Positions 24,407-33,338 are shown, counted from the stretch's first letter. The stretch is DNA of 40,802 bases from Promethearchaeota archaeon Loki_b31 (GCA_005222975.1 NJBI01000032.1:1-40802); one strand, 5' to 3'. The notes: generated from the letters alone by a model not told the origin. Translations and numbers: made by a program.

Positions 24407-25195
24407 TTATCTATATTTTAAAATAAACTCAGAAATCGGCTCAAAATATTCTTCCTTAAACGAGAGAATCGTATTATGCCCAGCACCCTCTATTAATATT
24501 AATTTTTTATCTATATTATTTGGAAGGTTTTTATATAACAATTCTGCTTCCGTATGAGGGATTATCCAATCTGTTGTTCCGTGAATGATTAATGTAGATT
24601 TTTTAAATTTTCTTACCCTAGTATCGTTTGAATATTCTTTTAACGAATCGGAAGTCAAATACGAGCTACTAATTCGAAATAAATTTATCATCATGTTATA
24701 AACGCTGGCGAATCCACTTTCAAATATTATTCCGCGTAAGTCAACAGGATTGTGTGAGCCAATTTCTGCCGCACATACGCTTCCGAGAGACCTTCCTAGA
24801 ATAAAGAGAGAGTTTAACAATCCATTTTGGCTCATCCATTCTCTAAATACGGTGTAAATCGGCATAGCATCAGATATTAAACTAGTGTAATAAGGTTCGC
24901 CAGAACTAAAACCGTATCCACGAAAATCAACGACCGCTAGATTTACATTAATCTCAAAAAACATTGGAGCTATATACCGATAATCTAAAGCAATTTCGCC
25001 GTTTCCGTGAAATAATAAAATTGTTGGATTTTTAGCATCGTTTTTATAGAAAAATCCTCCAATTTCTATATCATTACCAATATTTAACCTGAGAATATCT
25101 GTATTTGGGTTTAAATCGTTAGGTATTGCTATTTTTCGAGGATAAAAAACTATATTTGAAACTGCTGGATTATCAATTAATAATTTCTTTTCCAT
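24407..25195 (-). CDS. Alpha/beta hydrolase (Bem46/ABHD13-like)
   Basis: A 262-residue serine hydrolase of the alpha/beta fold, with LFHGNGE (61-67), DFRGYGFSSGEP (90-101) and nucleophile elbow GRSLGS (134-139; Ser136). Asp209 in HGTTDWIIP and His240 in GAGHNTI complete the triad. The HGN and RGYG pattern is that of Bem46/ABHD13 and related esterases. No signal peptide. It is divergent from the DUF998 gene region and stands alone; the substrate is unknown. Confidence 0.9.
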   Translation of the reverse strand: MEKKLLIDNPAVSNIVFYPRKIAIPNDLNPNTDILRLNIGNDIEIGGFFYKNDAKNPTILLFHGNGEIALDYRYIAPMFFEINVNLAVVDFRGYGFSSGEPYYTSLISDAMPIYTVFREWMSQNGLLNSLFILGRSLGSVCAAEIGSHNPVDLRGIIFESGFASVYNMMINLFRISSSYLTSDSLKEYSNDTRVRKFKKSTLIIHGTTDWIIPHTEAELLYKNLPNNIDKKLILIEGAGHNTILSFKEEYFEPISEFILKYR

Positions 25196-25384
25196 GATAA
25201 CGCTCCATTTGGGTTTATTTAATAAAAAGCAATTAATCTTTGATTTAAGAATATAATCGTATTCTATTAAATTCTTCTGACAATTTTATGGAAAAACAAT
25301 GCTTAAAACTAATAAAAAAGCTTAATTATGATTTTTATTATTAATTAAACATATAAAATTTCAATAAAATACGAGTGAAAAGTC

Positions 25385-26056
25385 ATTTTAGAAAAAAGTG
25401 AGATCTTATTCGACAAGCTCAATAGGCAATGGCTAATTTTAAGCGCGATATTAGTTCCAGTTTTATCCATTTTAATTTCTATCGTCTTATACGCTATAAA
25501 CGATGCCTCTTTCAGCTTTGTCACGCATTATCTAAGCGATTTAGGGGCAGGACCTAATGGGGTTGGTTTGGTATTTAGTGTAGCAATGATATTAACTAGT
25601 GCTGTGACGATATTTTTCTTTCTACATTTAAGCACATATTTGATCAATAAAAAGGGAAACAAATATTTCATCCTAATTGCGTTCGTCTCTGGTTTAATTT
25701 CCTCAATTGGAACTTTCTTTGTGGGAATCTTTCCCATAAACATTTACTTAGACTTGCACAATTTTTCGGCGAGTTTTTTCTTTCTTGGAGGTTTCGCTTA
25801 CTGTCTATTTTTTGCGATCTCTGAACTGACCACTCCTAGAATTTCTAAATATCAAGCGTTATCAGGATTTGTTGTTTTTTTCTTGTTCTTTGTGTTTATT
25901 TTCTATAGTTCTATAAATTATTTTGACCCTGAACTCTGCGTGATAGAATCTTACATCTCAGAATGGATACTTTTTTTTGCGTTAATTTCATGGATTATTG
26001 AACACGAGATATTCATCTTTAAAGCCGAAAAAAAAAATAATAACCTTAGTTTATAA
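25385..26056 (+). CDS. DUF998-like membrane protein, start uncertain
   Basis: A six-TM membrane protein of the DUF998 type, recognised by the conserved first loop [13 protein letters not shown] and the following Ile/Phe-rich helices. The coding frame stays open and protein-like from base 25379 ([20 protein letters not shown] is clearly TM1). Within that stretch it has no ATG, GTG or TTG start until a TTG at 25568, which would delete TM1 and the motif. The coordinate given here uses an ATT at 25385. A GTG at 25375 has a TATA box (about 25350) in a leaderless position but reads in another frame and stops after eight codons. One missing or extra base in an A6 run (25392-25397) would join them. 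Function of DUF998 is unknown. Confidence 0.75.
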   Translation: MLEKSEILFDKLNRQWLILSAILVPVLSILISIVLYAINDASFSFVTHYLSDLGAGPNGVGLVFSVAMILTSAVTIFFFLHLSTYLINKKGNKYFILIAFVSGLISSIGTFFVGIFPINIYLDLHNFSASFFFLGGFAYCLFFAISELTTPRISKYQALSGFVVFFLFFVFIFYSSINYFDPELCVIESYISEWILFFALISWIIEHEIFIFKAEKKNNNLSL

Positions 26057-26797
26057 GGCTTTGCCTTGATTTGCTATGGCTTCCATCGCTTCCTTTACTT
26101 CCTCTGCATCTCCCAAGTAATAATGCTTTATAGGTTTTAAGTCGTCGTCTAGCTCGTAAATTAACGGGATTCCTGTTGGAATGTTTAATTTTAATATTGC
26201 ATCTTCAGAGACATTATCCAAATACTTAACAAGTGCGCGTAAGCTATTCCCGTGGGCCGATATCAAAACTTTCTTTCCTTTTTTAATTGTGGGGGCGATT
26301 GTCTCGTGCCAATACGGTAAGAATCGCTCGACAGTATCTTTTAAACATTCTGTTAAAGGAATATCGTCAGAATTTAAACCCTTATATTTTGGGTCGGTTC
26401 CAGGATATCTTGGATCTGATGATTTAAGAGCAGGTGGGGGAATATCGTAACTTCTTCTCCAAATAAGGACTTGTTCTTCCCCAACTTCTTTCGCCATTTT
26501 TGCCTTGTAATAACCTTGTAAAGCTCCATAATGTCGTTCATTCAATCTCCATGATCTGTAAACGGGTATCCACATTAAATCCATTATGTCTAATACGATC
26601 CACAAAGTTCTTATGCCGCGTTTCAGGACAGAAGTAAAAGCAACATCAAATGTAAATCCCTCATCTTTTAATAATTGTCCCGCTTTCTTAGCTTCCTCAA
26701 TACCCTTTTTTGAAAGATCAACATCCGTCCAACCGGTAAATTTATTCTCTTTGTTCCAGATGCTTTCTCCGTGGCGTAAAAGTACTAATTTCATCAT
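26051..26797 (-). CDS. gpmA: 2,3-bisphosphoglycerate-dependent phosphoglycerate mutase
   Basis: A cofactor-dependent phosphoglycerate mutase that interconverts 3- and 2-phosphoglycerate in glycolysis. It has 248 residues, normal for GpmA. The phosphorylated His is at residue 9 in LRHGES, with the family block [12 protein letters not shown] following. [11 protein letters not shown] and AHGNSLRAL contain the remaining catalytic Arg, Glu and His. ATG at 26797 is chosen; GTG at 26806 and ATG at 26794 are alternatives. Its last bases overlap the end of the convergent DUF998 gene by six. Most archaea use the cofactor-independent enzyme (ApgM), so this is a bacterial-type gene. A strong palindrome lies in its promoter region. 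Confidence 0.96.
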   Translation of the reverse strand: MMKLVLLRHGESIWNKENKFTGWTDVDLSKKGIEEAKKAGQLLKDEGFTFDVAFTSVLKRGIRTLWIVLDIMDLMWIPVYRSWRLNERHYGALQGYYKAKMAKEVGEEQVLIWRRSYDIPPPALKSSDPRYPGTDPKYKGLNSDDIPLTECLKDTVERFLPYWHETIAPTIKKGKKVLISAHGNSLRALVKYLDNVSEDAILKLNIPTGIPLIYELDDDLKPIKHYYLGDAEEVKEAMEAIANQGKAL

Positions 26798-26847
26798 AAT
26801 AATCACTTTTTTAGAAATAATTTGAATATTTAAGTTATCTATAACTA

Positions 26848-26868
26848 GTAAATATTATAAATATTTAC
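26848..26868. promoter_or_regulatory. Perfect 21-base palindrome between gpmA and the 26922 gene
   Basis: Arms GTAAATATT (26848-26856) and AATATTTAC (26860-26868) are perfect and flank ATA. The centre lies about 60 bases before each start codon of the two divergent genes. The plus-strand gene has a TATA-like TTTTAATATA (26884-26893) downstream of it. The position and perfection suggest a shared operator. Confidence 0.55.
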
Positions 26869-26921
26869 CAATTTACTCGTAATTTTAATATAAGAAGACT
26901 ATACTTTTAGGTGTTTTGTTA

Positions 26922-27587
26922 ATGAATAAAAGAGGAATTTTAAAAGGAGCTAACCGTGAAGAAGCAACTTGGAAAAAAACTAAACTTGGCGAACCGTTTA
27001 ACGAAGCTCTAGATCGGTTCAGAGCCGATGTTTTAAAGCGAAAAGATTTTGATGCGACTTCTCTTTTGCAATTTGGTTTATTTATGTCTATGGCTGTTAT
27101 TAACATTTTAAAAGAAAGCGAAAAAAAATTAGGGAAAGAAGGTCAAAAAGTAGTAATTGACGCCTTAATCAAAACGGGTTATAACATGGGCAACCAAATT
27201 TTAGAAAATATTCAACTACCAACTGAAATTTCTGATATAGAACTAATGAGTTTTTTAGCAACCATCATTAACACACAAGCTTGGACTTCCATTGAGGATC
27301 CACGTATAGATAAGGAGGATCAGTGCTCTTTTGATATAATTTGGTGTCCGTTACAGGATGTTTACAAGGCTTTTGATTGTAGAGTTCAAAGATATTTAGT
27401 CCAAGGAATAATGAATGCATTTAGAGATTCCGGTATTTTAAAGTCTGATTATCAAATAGAATTCAAATCGACGATTCCCGCTGGAGCAAATATTTGCCAT
27501 TTTGTTATTACTAAGAAGAAACCAAATGAACAAGATAAATGGAAAGCCTATTCTAAGGATTTAGAGAAGAAAGCTTTGGAAAAATAA
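26922..27587 (+). CDS. L-2-amino-thiazoline-4-carboxylic acid hydrolase-like protein
   Basis: A 221-residue soluble protein (ATG 26922; an in-frame TTG at 26916 adds two). The C-terminal half has the family pattern of ATC-hydrolase-like proteins: a strand with FDIIWCPLQDVYKAFDCR, then a helix, then a strand TIPAGANICHFVI. The paired Cys and the Ala-Gly-x-x-x-Cys-x-Phe motif are typical. The family includes enzymes that open a thiazoline ring and many archaeal proteins of unknown function. Divergent from gpmA, with a palindrome between them. The family call is moderate; the activity is inferred. Confidence 0.65.
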   Translation: MNKRGILKGANREEATWKKTKLGEPFNEALDRFRADVLKRKDFDATSLLQFGLFMSMAVINILKESEKKLGKEGQKVVIDALIKTGYNMGNQILENIQLPTEISDIELMSFLATIINTQAWTSIEDPRIDKEDQCSFDIIWCPLQDVYKAFDCRVQRYLVQGIMNAFRDSGILKSDYQIEFKSTIPAGANICHFVITKKKPNEQDKWKAYSKDLEKKALEK

Positions 27588-27722
27588 TTTTCTAATAAAT
27601 ATTTAAATATCATAAAAATCAAATAATTTATAGTTTAAATTTATATACCAAAAAAAAATATTAAGAATTATCGAATCAAAAAAGAACTAACATAAACACT
27701 ATTAAAACGATTTATAAAATCA

Positions 27723-28439
27723 ATGATTAAAATGAAAAACAATAGAAACTATTGGTTGAGCGCCTTGTGTTTTCTAATTTTTTTCATAAATTATCCAATA
27801 AACTCGTTTAGCAACATAGTATTAGGCGAATCTGTGTTTCCTGCCGAAATAAACGACAAATTCGTTTGGGAAACTGTAAATGCCACCGAATCGTTGTATA
27901 TGGAAGTTGATTATATAAGATTTACCACTACAAATATATATAATGAGACTAATAACGATAAAAATTATCTATTCGTAAACTATACGCTTGAATATTATCA
28001 TAGATATAGATATTCTTGGGGAGAAAAATATGAAAATTCATTCTATATGGCTTATAATAAAACTTTAAACTTACTAAATTGGTCAGCAGAAGGGTTTCAA
28101 CATGGAAATTTATTCTTGTTCCCAACTCCCGTTAACTATACCCTAATTGGAGAGGCAATAAAAAAAGGCGGTTTTTTTAACTATTCAATTTCGGGGGAAA
28201 AGGTCATTTTAGACTATGGAAACAGCACTACTATTGAATTAACTATAGATCCTTCTGGAATTTCTACGATAATAGAAAGAATTACGAACGGCACCACAAT
28301 ATATCGTTGGGAACTAAATACAGAAGAAATCATTATTAAGGTTCCTTTTGGAAACTACTATTTAATCGTTTTGATAATTAGTGTAATGACTCTCATAATC
28401 GTTAAAAAAAAAAAGATGTTGATGTCTTTCAAACATTAA
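27723..28439 (+). CDS. Secreted, C-terminally anchored protein, probably N-glycosylated
   Basis: A 238-residue surface protein. The N-terminal signal peptide spans residues about 11-34, ending near SNIVLG. An exported beta-rich domain follows, and a single C-terminal TM helix YYLIVLIISVMTLIIV is trailed by KKKK. The exported part carries many N-glycosylation sequons, including NAT, NET, NYT, NKT, NWS, NYS, NST and NGT. No enzymatic motif seen. It is convergent with the acyltransferase gene. Probably a cell-surface component. Confidence 0.8.
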   Translation: MIKMKNNRNYWLSALCFLIFFINYPINSFSNIVLGESVFPAEINDKFVWETVNATESLYMEVDYIRFTTTNIYNETNNDKNYLFVNYTLEYYHRYRYSWGEKYENSFYMAYNKTLNLLNWSAEGFQHGNLFLFPTPVNYTLIGEAIKKGGFFNYSISGEKVILDYGNSTTIELTIDPSGISTIIERITNGTTIYRWELNTEEIIIKVPFGNYYLIVLIISVMTLIIVKKKKMLMSFKH

Positions 28440-28446
28440 TTTATCC

Positions 28447-29190
28447 TTAAGTACTTTCGATATCTCCTTTATATATATCAAATGGGACTCTTTTATTTGT
28501 ATCGACCATCCTTCTAAAAAATACTTTTTTACTTTCCTCAATTGCTTTCTGGGTTTGCTGGTACTTTCTCGCGGGTTGACCGATGTATATGTAGTTAGGT
28601 TCTAATATTTGTCCTACGTGCGTTACTGCCCAGATACCCAAAGTTGTACTTTTTCCTATAATAGTTCCTGGTGCTACAATTGAATGCCCCCCTAAAACAA
28701 CATGGTCGCCAATAATAACCTTTTTAATTAAAAGATGATCGTTATTATCAATTCTAACGATCATACTAGACATAATAACCGCGCCTTGACCAACCATCAT
28801 GTTGTCCCCTAATTCAATAAATTCTGTATCCAACCACCCATCGAAAAGAGTACTTTTAAAATCGGTACAGACGCCCAATAATTTAAAAGCAAGATTTGTA
28901 GCCCAGGGGAAGCAGAAATTATTCCAAATCCAAAATACAAACTTTTTGACAACAACTCGTAAACAAAAATAGTAATAGTCTTTATTGTTTTTATCAATTT
29001 TAAATAAACCTTCGCGTGGTTTGTGTAACAACTTCAACATAATCAAAAAGAGCTTTCCTAGTAAGAGACTAATTAGCAAATACGCACCCCACCACGCTAA
29101 AACGTCAACAAAGATTATAAAAAACCTCCAATGTAAAAAGCTCGAATCCATAGCAATTGGAAAGAATGTTAAAATCATGACTGATGGCAT
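28447..29190 (-). CDS. Membrane hexapeptide-repeat acyltransferase (Pls-like), 5' end uncertain
   Basis: A protein with N-terminal hydrophobic segments, a PREGLFKIDKNNKDYYY block and a left-handed beta helix of hexapeptide repeats from about residue 125 to 215 (IELGDNMMVGQGAVIM, VVLGGHSIVAPGTIIG). It is strongly similar to the N-terminal half of the next upstream gene, so the pair is a tandem duplication. The ATG at 29190 begins inside a TM helix; the matching frame continues upstream to 29343 (with IASLIFIILHILSFL), but has no ordinary start. A TAATG at 29321 is a natural coupled start, but reads only 19 codons. A frameshift or a CTG/ATT start (a GGAGGAG site precedes) could explain this. 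Such modules resemble the C-terminal domain of NRPS-like proteins. Confidence 0.75.
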   Translation of the reverse strand: MPSVMILTFFPIAMDSSFLHWRFFIIFVDVLAWWGAYLLISLLLGKLFLIMLKLLHKPREGLFKIDKNNKDYYYFCLRVVVKKFVFWIWNNFCFPWATNLAFKLLGVCTDFKSTLFDGWLDTEFIELGDNMMVGQGAVIMSSMIVRIDNNDHLLIKKVIIGDHVVLGGHSIVAPGTIIGKSTTLGIWAVTHVGQILEPNYIYIGQPARKYQQTQKAIEESKKVFFRRMVDTNKRVPFDIYKGDIEST

Positions 29191-29320
29191 AAGGAAAGAT
29201 AAAATGTGTAAAATTATAAAAATTAAGGACGCAATAGGATTCCAATGAAAGGTATTTGTTGTTATAGGATACGACGCAATCGTAATTGAGTCTTGTCCTT
29301 GTTCAGATAAATTATGTTCA

Positions 29321-30886
29321 TTATTCTCCAGAATAATCTCCTCCTAAATAATCGATAATATCTTCTTTTTTCATTGGTTTAGCTGGAAACCCATGATATA
29401 TTCCATCGCCGTCTAATTTATCATATTTAAGCGTAGTGCAACCTGGTAAAAATGTAGAATCTTCCCCAATCTCAGAACCGGGCAAGCCTCCCGTTGTGGC
29501 ATTAAGTATAGACCTATTACCTATTTCTACACCAACGAATATTAGATTCTCCTCTCCATACACTCCATCAACTAAATGATTTGTAATATGTGATGAAGTA
29601 CCTAAATAACAATTATCACCGAAATTTATGTGGCTGTGGATAAAAGTCTCTTCTAGCACCGTACCCTTTCCAATTTTGTTGGATTTTATAAAATTCAACT
29701 CCCAATTAACTAACCACGGGAATGGAGAACGTGAGAATGCAAAAACAGGATATTTCATGAGAAATGACCTAAAATGATAATAATCAAGAGTAGTTGATGA
29801 TGTATCTAAATTTCTATCGAAAACGCCTTGAGAAGGACCTCTTTTATCTGCTAACTTATAGAACCATCTTGTAAATAATGCCACGAAAAATAAATGTAAT
29901 AAATAGCAAGATATAAATATTAATGGAGTTAAAAGGAATAGGCCGTAGTTATATGGATTTAAAAAAATCTCGATTGTAAAGGGTTGAGACAACAGATTTG
30001 GCGCTAAAAATCCAAACAAAAACAAGTAAAAAATAAATCCAGGCAAAAAAAAAGAAAATCCAATTATGATTGTGCCGGATATAATATAAAAATGAAACGG
30101 AACTGATAAATTTGTTCCCTGTGCTGTTAAAAACTCTTCGGTTTGCGTGATAGATGGATCTTTTTCAAAAAAGTTTTTTTCAATTACTTCTTTATTAGTA
30201 ATAACGCTAGTTTCTAACGCTTTTTTAACAGGTGTACCGCGATATATGGAATTGCTATCTAAATGCTGATTTATTTTGGTTATAGAATTTGAATCAAGGA
30301 TAGTGTTTGGTTCAATAATAGTGCCGGGTAAAATAAGAGAATGAGCTCCAATAATTACATTGTCCTTTATAACTACTCGTTTAAAAATCAACCTATCTTT
30401 TACAATCAAATTCGACATAATCACAGTTCCTTGGCCAATTCTAACGTTTTTCCCAAGCGTAACCAACTCGCAATCAACCCAACCATCATGTAAAGCGTTT
30501 TTAAAACTAGTTTTTACCCCAAATATTTTATATGCTAACATTTCAAAAAAAGGAAGAGACAATTGTCTTGATAGCCAAATAGGCCACTTTTTTATTACGG
30601 CTCTTAAACTCCAATAATAAAAGTCTTTATCATCTTTATTAAAATAAAATACGCCTTCTTGAGGCGGGTGGATTAAATTAGTAATTAAAAGAAATATTTT
30701 TGAGACCAGAATAGAACTGATAATTAAAATGAAAACTCCTACAAAGAAGATTAACGGAAAGAAAATATAAAATATTGTCTCGGCTAGATAAAAATTAGTC
30801 CAATAAAACCAAAACCAAAAAATAAGTGGTTGAGAGCTCAGAACTATTATTAATAAGTAAATAACTATGTAATACTTTTTAGCCAA
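29321..30886 (-). CDS. Double-module membrane hexapeptide-repeat acyltransferase (Pls-like)
   Basis: A 521-residue protein made of two similar modules. Each has TM helices, a Gly-Val-Phe block (PPQEGVFYFNKDDKDFYYW; GPSQGVFDRN), and a left-handed beta-helix domain of hexapeptide repeats (about 155-235 and 405-505). The layout resembles the terminal component of some non-ribosomal peptide synthetases, which has several such repeats. These domains usually transfer acyl groups, though no cofactor motif can be read. It starts at TTG 30886, whose first bases overlap the stop of a 26-codon frame. It is followed one base later by the duplicated single-module gene. A role in building or modifying surface lipids or glycoconjugates is an inference. 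Confidence 0.8.
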   Translation of the reverse strand: MAKKYYIVIYLLIIVLSSQPLIFWFWFYWTNFYLAETIFYIFFPLIFFVGVFILIISSILVSKIFLLITNLIHPPQEGVFYFNKDDKDFYYWSLRAVIKKWPIWLSRQLSLPFFEMLAYKIFGVKTSFKNALHDGWVDCELVTLGKNVRIGQGTVIMSNLIVKDRLIFKRVVIKDNVIIGAHSLILPGTIIEPNTILDSNSITKINQHLDSNSIYRGTPVKKALETSVITNKEVIEKNFFEKDPSITQTEEFLTAQGTNLSVPFHFYIISGTIIIGFSFFLPGFIFYLFLFGFLAPNLLSQPFTIEIFLNPYNYGLFLLTPLIFISCYLLHLFFVALFTRWFYKLADKRGPSQGVFDRNLDTSSTTLDYYHFRSFLMKYPVFAFSRSPFPWLVNWELNFIKSNKIGKGTVLEETFIHSHINFGDNCYLGTSSHITNHLVDGVYGEENLIFVGVEIGNRSILNATTGGLPGSEIGEDSTFLPGCTTLKYDKLDGDGIYHGFPAKPMKKEDIIDYLGGDYSGE

Positions 30887-30959
30887 TGTATTTGTCGTTC
30901 TTGGGCCTTCTCTTAAAGAAGCTGGTATAGAAATTTTTTATCCACTCTGCTTTATCCAT
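30879..30959 (-). CDS. 26-residue leader frame, or true N-terminus of the acyltransferase
   Basis: ATG at 30959 reads MDKAEWIKNFYTSFFKRRPK and ends in NDKYIG, with its stop overlapping the TTG start of the next gene by eight bases. The peptide is basic and amphipathic, as expected for a cytosolic end just before the TM helix YYIVIYLLIIVLS of the 521-residue protein. Either it is a coupled mini-gene, or a single-base indel separates the real N-terminus from its protein. Both readings fit what I see. Confidence 0.4.
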   Translation of the reverse strand: MDKAEWIKNFYTSFFKRRPKNDKYIG

Positions 30960-31136
30960 AACTCTAGTGATATTATATAGTAAGAAATTATCTCTTAAAA
31001 CCTTAATATAATATATTATTAAAATTTACTCTCCAAATTTCCTAAAGTTTTAGATATATTAAAAACTAAATCCAATATTATTATTTCAATTTTATATCGA
31101 AGAAATTAATAAAAGATGAGATAGGTTGAGTGATTT

Positions 31137-32666
31137 TTGAGTGAAGAATTTTTTTGGTGGAATGAAGATCAAAGAGCCATTTATAAAGACGTAAGGCAAT
31201 TTGTCGAAGCACATTTTGAAGAAGCTGAAGAATACTTTTGGAATACAAAATTCCCATGGCCATTAGTTAAGAAAGTTGCTGAAAAAGGGTATTTTGGAGT
31301 CGGAGTTCCAAAAGAGTACGGTGGTTTAGAGTTAGGCGCTACTGGAAGTTGTATCGTTGCGGAGCAATTAGGCAGACTTTATGCTGTAGGTCATGTATTC
31401 ACCGTAAGTATGTTAGCTGGGTTGGAACAATTATTAAGGTTTGGTACCGAAGATCAAAAGCGAACTTGGCTTCCCAAAATTGCGAGCGGTGAAGAATTGG
31501 GAGCTTTATGTATTACAGAACCTTTTGCGGGATCTGACGCTGCTAACATTTTTACTTCCGCTATAAAGGATGGTGACGAGTGGATATTAAACGGTAAAAA
31601 GCGATTTATCACTGGAGCGGGAGTTTCTGATAGATATTTTATTTACGCAAAAACGAGCGATGATCCAGTTATTCGCAAACAATATGGACATATAACATCT
31701 TTTATGGTTGAAAAAGGTAGACCAGGATTTACTTTAGAAAAAATTAACCCCTTAATTGGATTTGATAACGTTCCAAATGGCTATATAGATTTTGATCATG
31801 TTAAAATTCCTGACATTAATCGTATTGGCGCAGTTGGAAACGGTTGGAACGTGATGATGGCAGGTTTGAACTTCGAGCGACTAATTGGTGCTGCAGTTTT
31901 TGGAGGTTTATTTGAAGATGTAGTAAATTTGTTATTTTACTTTACTAAAAGACGAGTTCAATTTAGAAGAACAACTAACCAATTTCCAGGGATTCAGAAC
32001 GAAATTGCTGAGATTATAACAAAAGCAAAAGTATCGAGATTATTTTCTTATCACTGTGCTAAATTAATAGATAACGGGGGAGAACCAATGGTAGAAGCTT
32101 CAATAGCAAAAATGATTAACACGGAAGCTGCGAGAGATATTGGACTTAAAGCCATTCAAATATTGGGAGGGGATGGTCTCACCAAGTTTTTACCTGCTGA
32201 AAGAATCCTACGTGAAGCAAAAATTGGAGAAATCGTTGCTGGAACAAACGAGGTCCAAAAAATGATTATATATAGGTTTTGTGCTATGCTCCCTATATAT
32301 AATAAACCCATGAGAATGAGATGGAACGACGAAATTAATGCCCCGATTATTTCGAAAAAAGAATCTACATTCAAAGGAAACGAAGTAAACGAGGAAAACG
32401 TATTAAAAGTTATTTCTCACGATTACAAAATAAATCCGGGATTATATATGACTCCAGACGATGTACGAGAGGACATAGGAGGGGGTCGCTCCGAATTGAG
32501 AAAACGTTTTGAAACCTTAGAAAAACAGGGATTAATCGTCATTCATCGCGATCGTTCGGGAAAAGTAGCATTAGTTAAAGCCACTTACGAAGGATTACAA
32601 TTAGCTTTTCCAAAAGAGTATTACCAATGGTTTCCAGCGTGGTACGATAACGCCGATAAATTTTAA
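31137..32666 (+). CDS. Acyl-CoA dehydrogenase fused to a C-terminal winged helix
   Basis: Residues 1-390 are a full acyl-CoA dehydrogenase, an FAD enzyme that makes 2,3-enoyl-CoA: substrate/FAD block GALCITEPFAGSDAA (122-136), WILNGKKRFITG (149-160) and terminal REAKIGEIVAGTNEVQK (359-375). The Glu normally used as base in short/medium-chain enzymes (Tyr-Glu-Gly-Thr) is Ala368 here. However, Glu247 in GLNFERL lies where isovaleryl- and long-chain enzymes carry theirs, so activity is likely. Residues about 418-509 look like a winged helix: YMTPDDVREDIGGGRSELRK, then LEKQGLIVIHR and a basic wing. I know no such fusion as standard. TTG at 31137 is the start; no ATG fits. Electron-transfer partners are not in the window. 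Confidence 0.9.
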   Translation: MSEEFFWWNEDQRAIYKDVRQFVEAHFEEAEEYFWNTKFPWPLVKKVAEKGYFGVGVPKEYGGLELGATGSCIVAEQLGRLYAVGHVFTVSMLAGLEQLLRFGTEDQKRTWLPKIASGEELGALCITEPFAGSDAANIFTSAIKDGDEWILNGKKRFITGAGVSDRYFIYAKTSDDPVIRKQYGHITSFMVEKGRPGFTLEKINPLIGFDNVPNGYIDFDHVKIPDINRIGAVGNGWNVMMAGLNFERLIGAAVFGGLFEDVVNLLFYFTKRRVQFRRTTNQFPGIQNEIAEIITKAKVSRLFSYHCAKLIDNGGEPMVEASIAKMINTEAARDIGLKAIQILGGDGLTKFLPAERILREAKIGEIVAGTNEVQKMIIYRFCAMLPIYNKPMRMRWNDEINAPIISKKESTFKGNEVNEENVLKVISHDYKINPGLYMTPDDVREDIGGGRSELRKRFETLEKQGLIVIHRDRSGKVALVKATYEGLQLAFPKEYYQWFPAWYDNADKF

Positions 32667-32695
32667 ATATATTCCTTATTTTTCTTTTTTAATTT

Positions 32696-32845
32696 TAATC
32701 GTTAATCTTGAAATTTTTAAAAAATTAGCGTTATTAACATGGTCTATAGTAATTGCTAATAGTTTCACTTACTCTTATTCTATAAATTCTGGATTCTTCA
32801 TTACAAAATAAAAGTTGTTTATTTCTATATTATGAAACTTTCTAA
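32696..32845 (-). pseudogene. Decayed paralogue of the 33598-33948 gene
   Basis: The minus strand here reads NNFYFVMKNPEFIE, then two in-frame stops, then VKLLAITID, then residues ending in KI. The intact gene at 33598 reads NIFYFVMLDPEFIESEETIL, then LAITIDLKNKVD. The order, spacing and most residues match, so this is a duplicated C-terminal half with stops in place of Ser and Glu. The nucleotide similarity is also visible over about 130 bases. The remains of its 5' half are not recognisable. The living copy lies 750 bases away. Confidence 0.75.
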
Positions 32846-32933
32846 ACTTAATATTCAAGCTTTTTGAAGTCAATATGACCTTAATGGAATTTAGATGAAG
32901 ACCAATTGCTTAGTGATGATAATAATCAATTAT

Positions 32934-33338
32934 TTATGCTGTAGAAGCCTTTTCCAAATCAGTTAACTTTTTTTGTAATGCCTTTATTTCTATATTTATC
33001 GCTTTAATTTTTGTATTTTTCTCGTTATTAGTTTCCTTCAGTTTTAGATCTAATGTTTTCTTTTTTTCTTTAATTAATGTTGATGATTCTTTTTTTAACC
33101 CTTTTAAAGAAATCTTTAATTCCTTCTTTTTTGCATTCCATTCAACAGCTTTAGCTATAGCCTCATCAAACCTCTCCTGCTCGGCTTTTAATTTAGAATT
33201 TTTCTCATTAATTTTAGGATTATACTCCCCCTCAACTTCATTTTTAATAGAAGAGCTTTTCCCTTTAAATTCTTCTTCAATTTTACTTATTTCATCCTGT
33301 TTTAAATTAATTTGGTTTTTAATTTCATTTTCCGACAT
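32934..33338 (-). CDS. Coiled-coil protein (134 aa)
   Basis: A Lys/Glu-rich protein of nearly continuous helix. Two coiled-coil stretches (residues about 3-65 and 78-130) are separated by a short break near EGEYNPKINEK. There is no membrane segment or catalytic motif. It sits between a pseudogene and the living copy of a small gene, as if inserted or left between two copies. The role is unknown; structural or adaptor use is likely. Confidence 0.75.
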   Translation of the reverse strand: MSENEIKNQINLKQDEISKIEEEFKGKSSSIKNEVEGEYNPKINEKNSKLKAEQERFDEAIAKAVEWNAKKKELKISLKGLKKESSTLIKEKKKTLDLKLKETNNEKNTKIKAINIEIKALQKKLTDLEKASTA

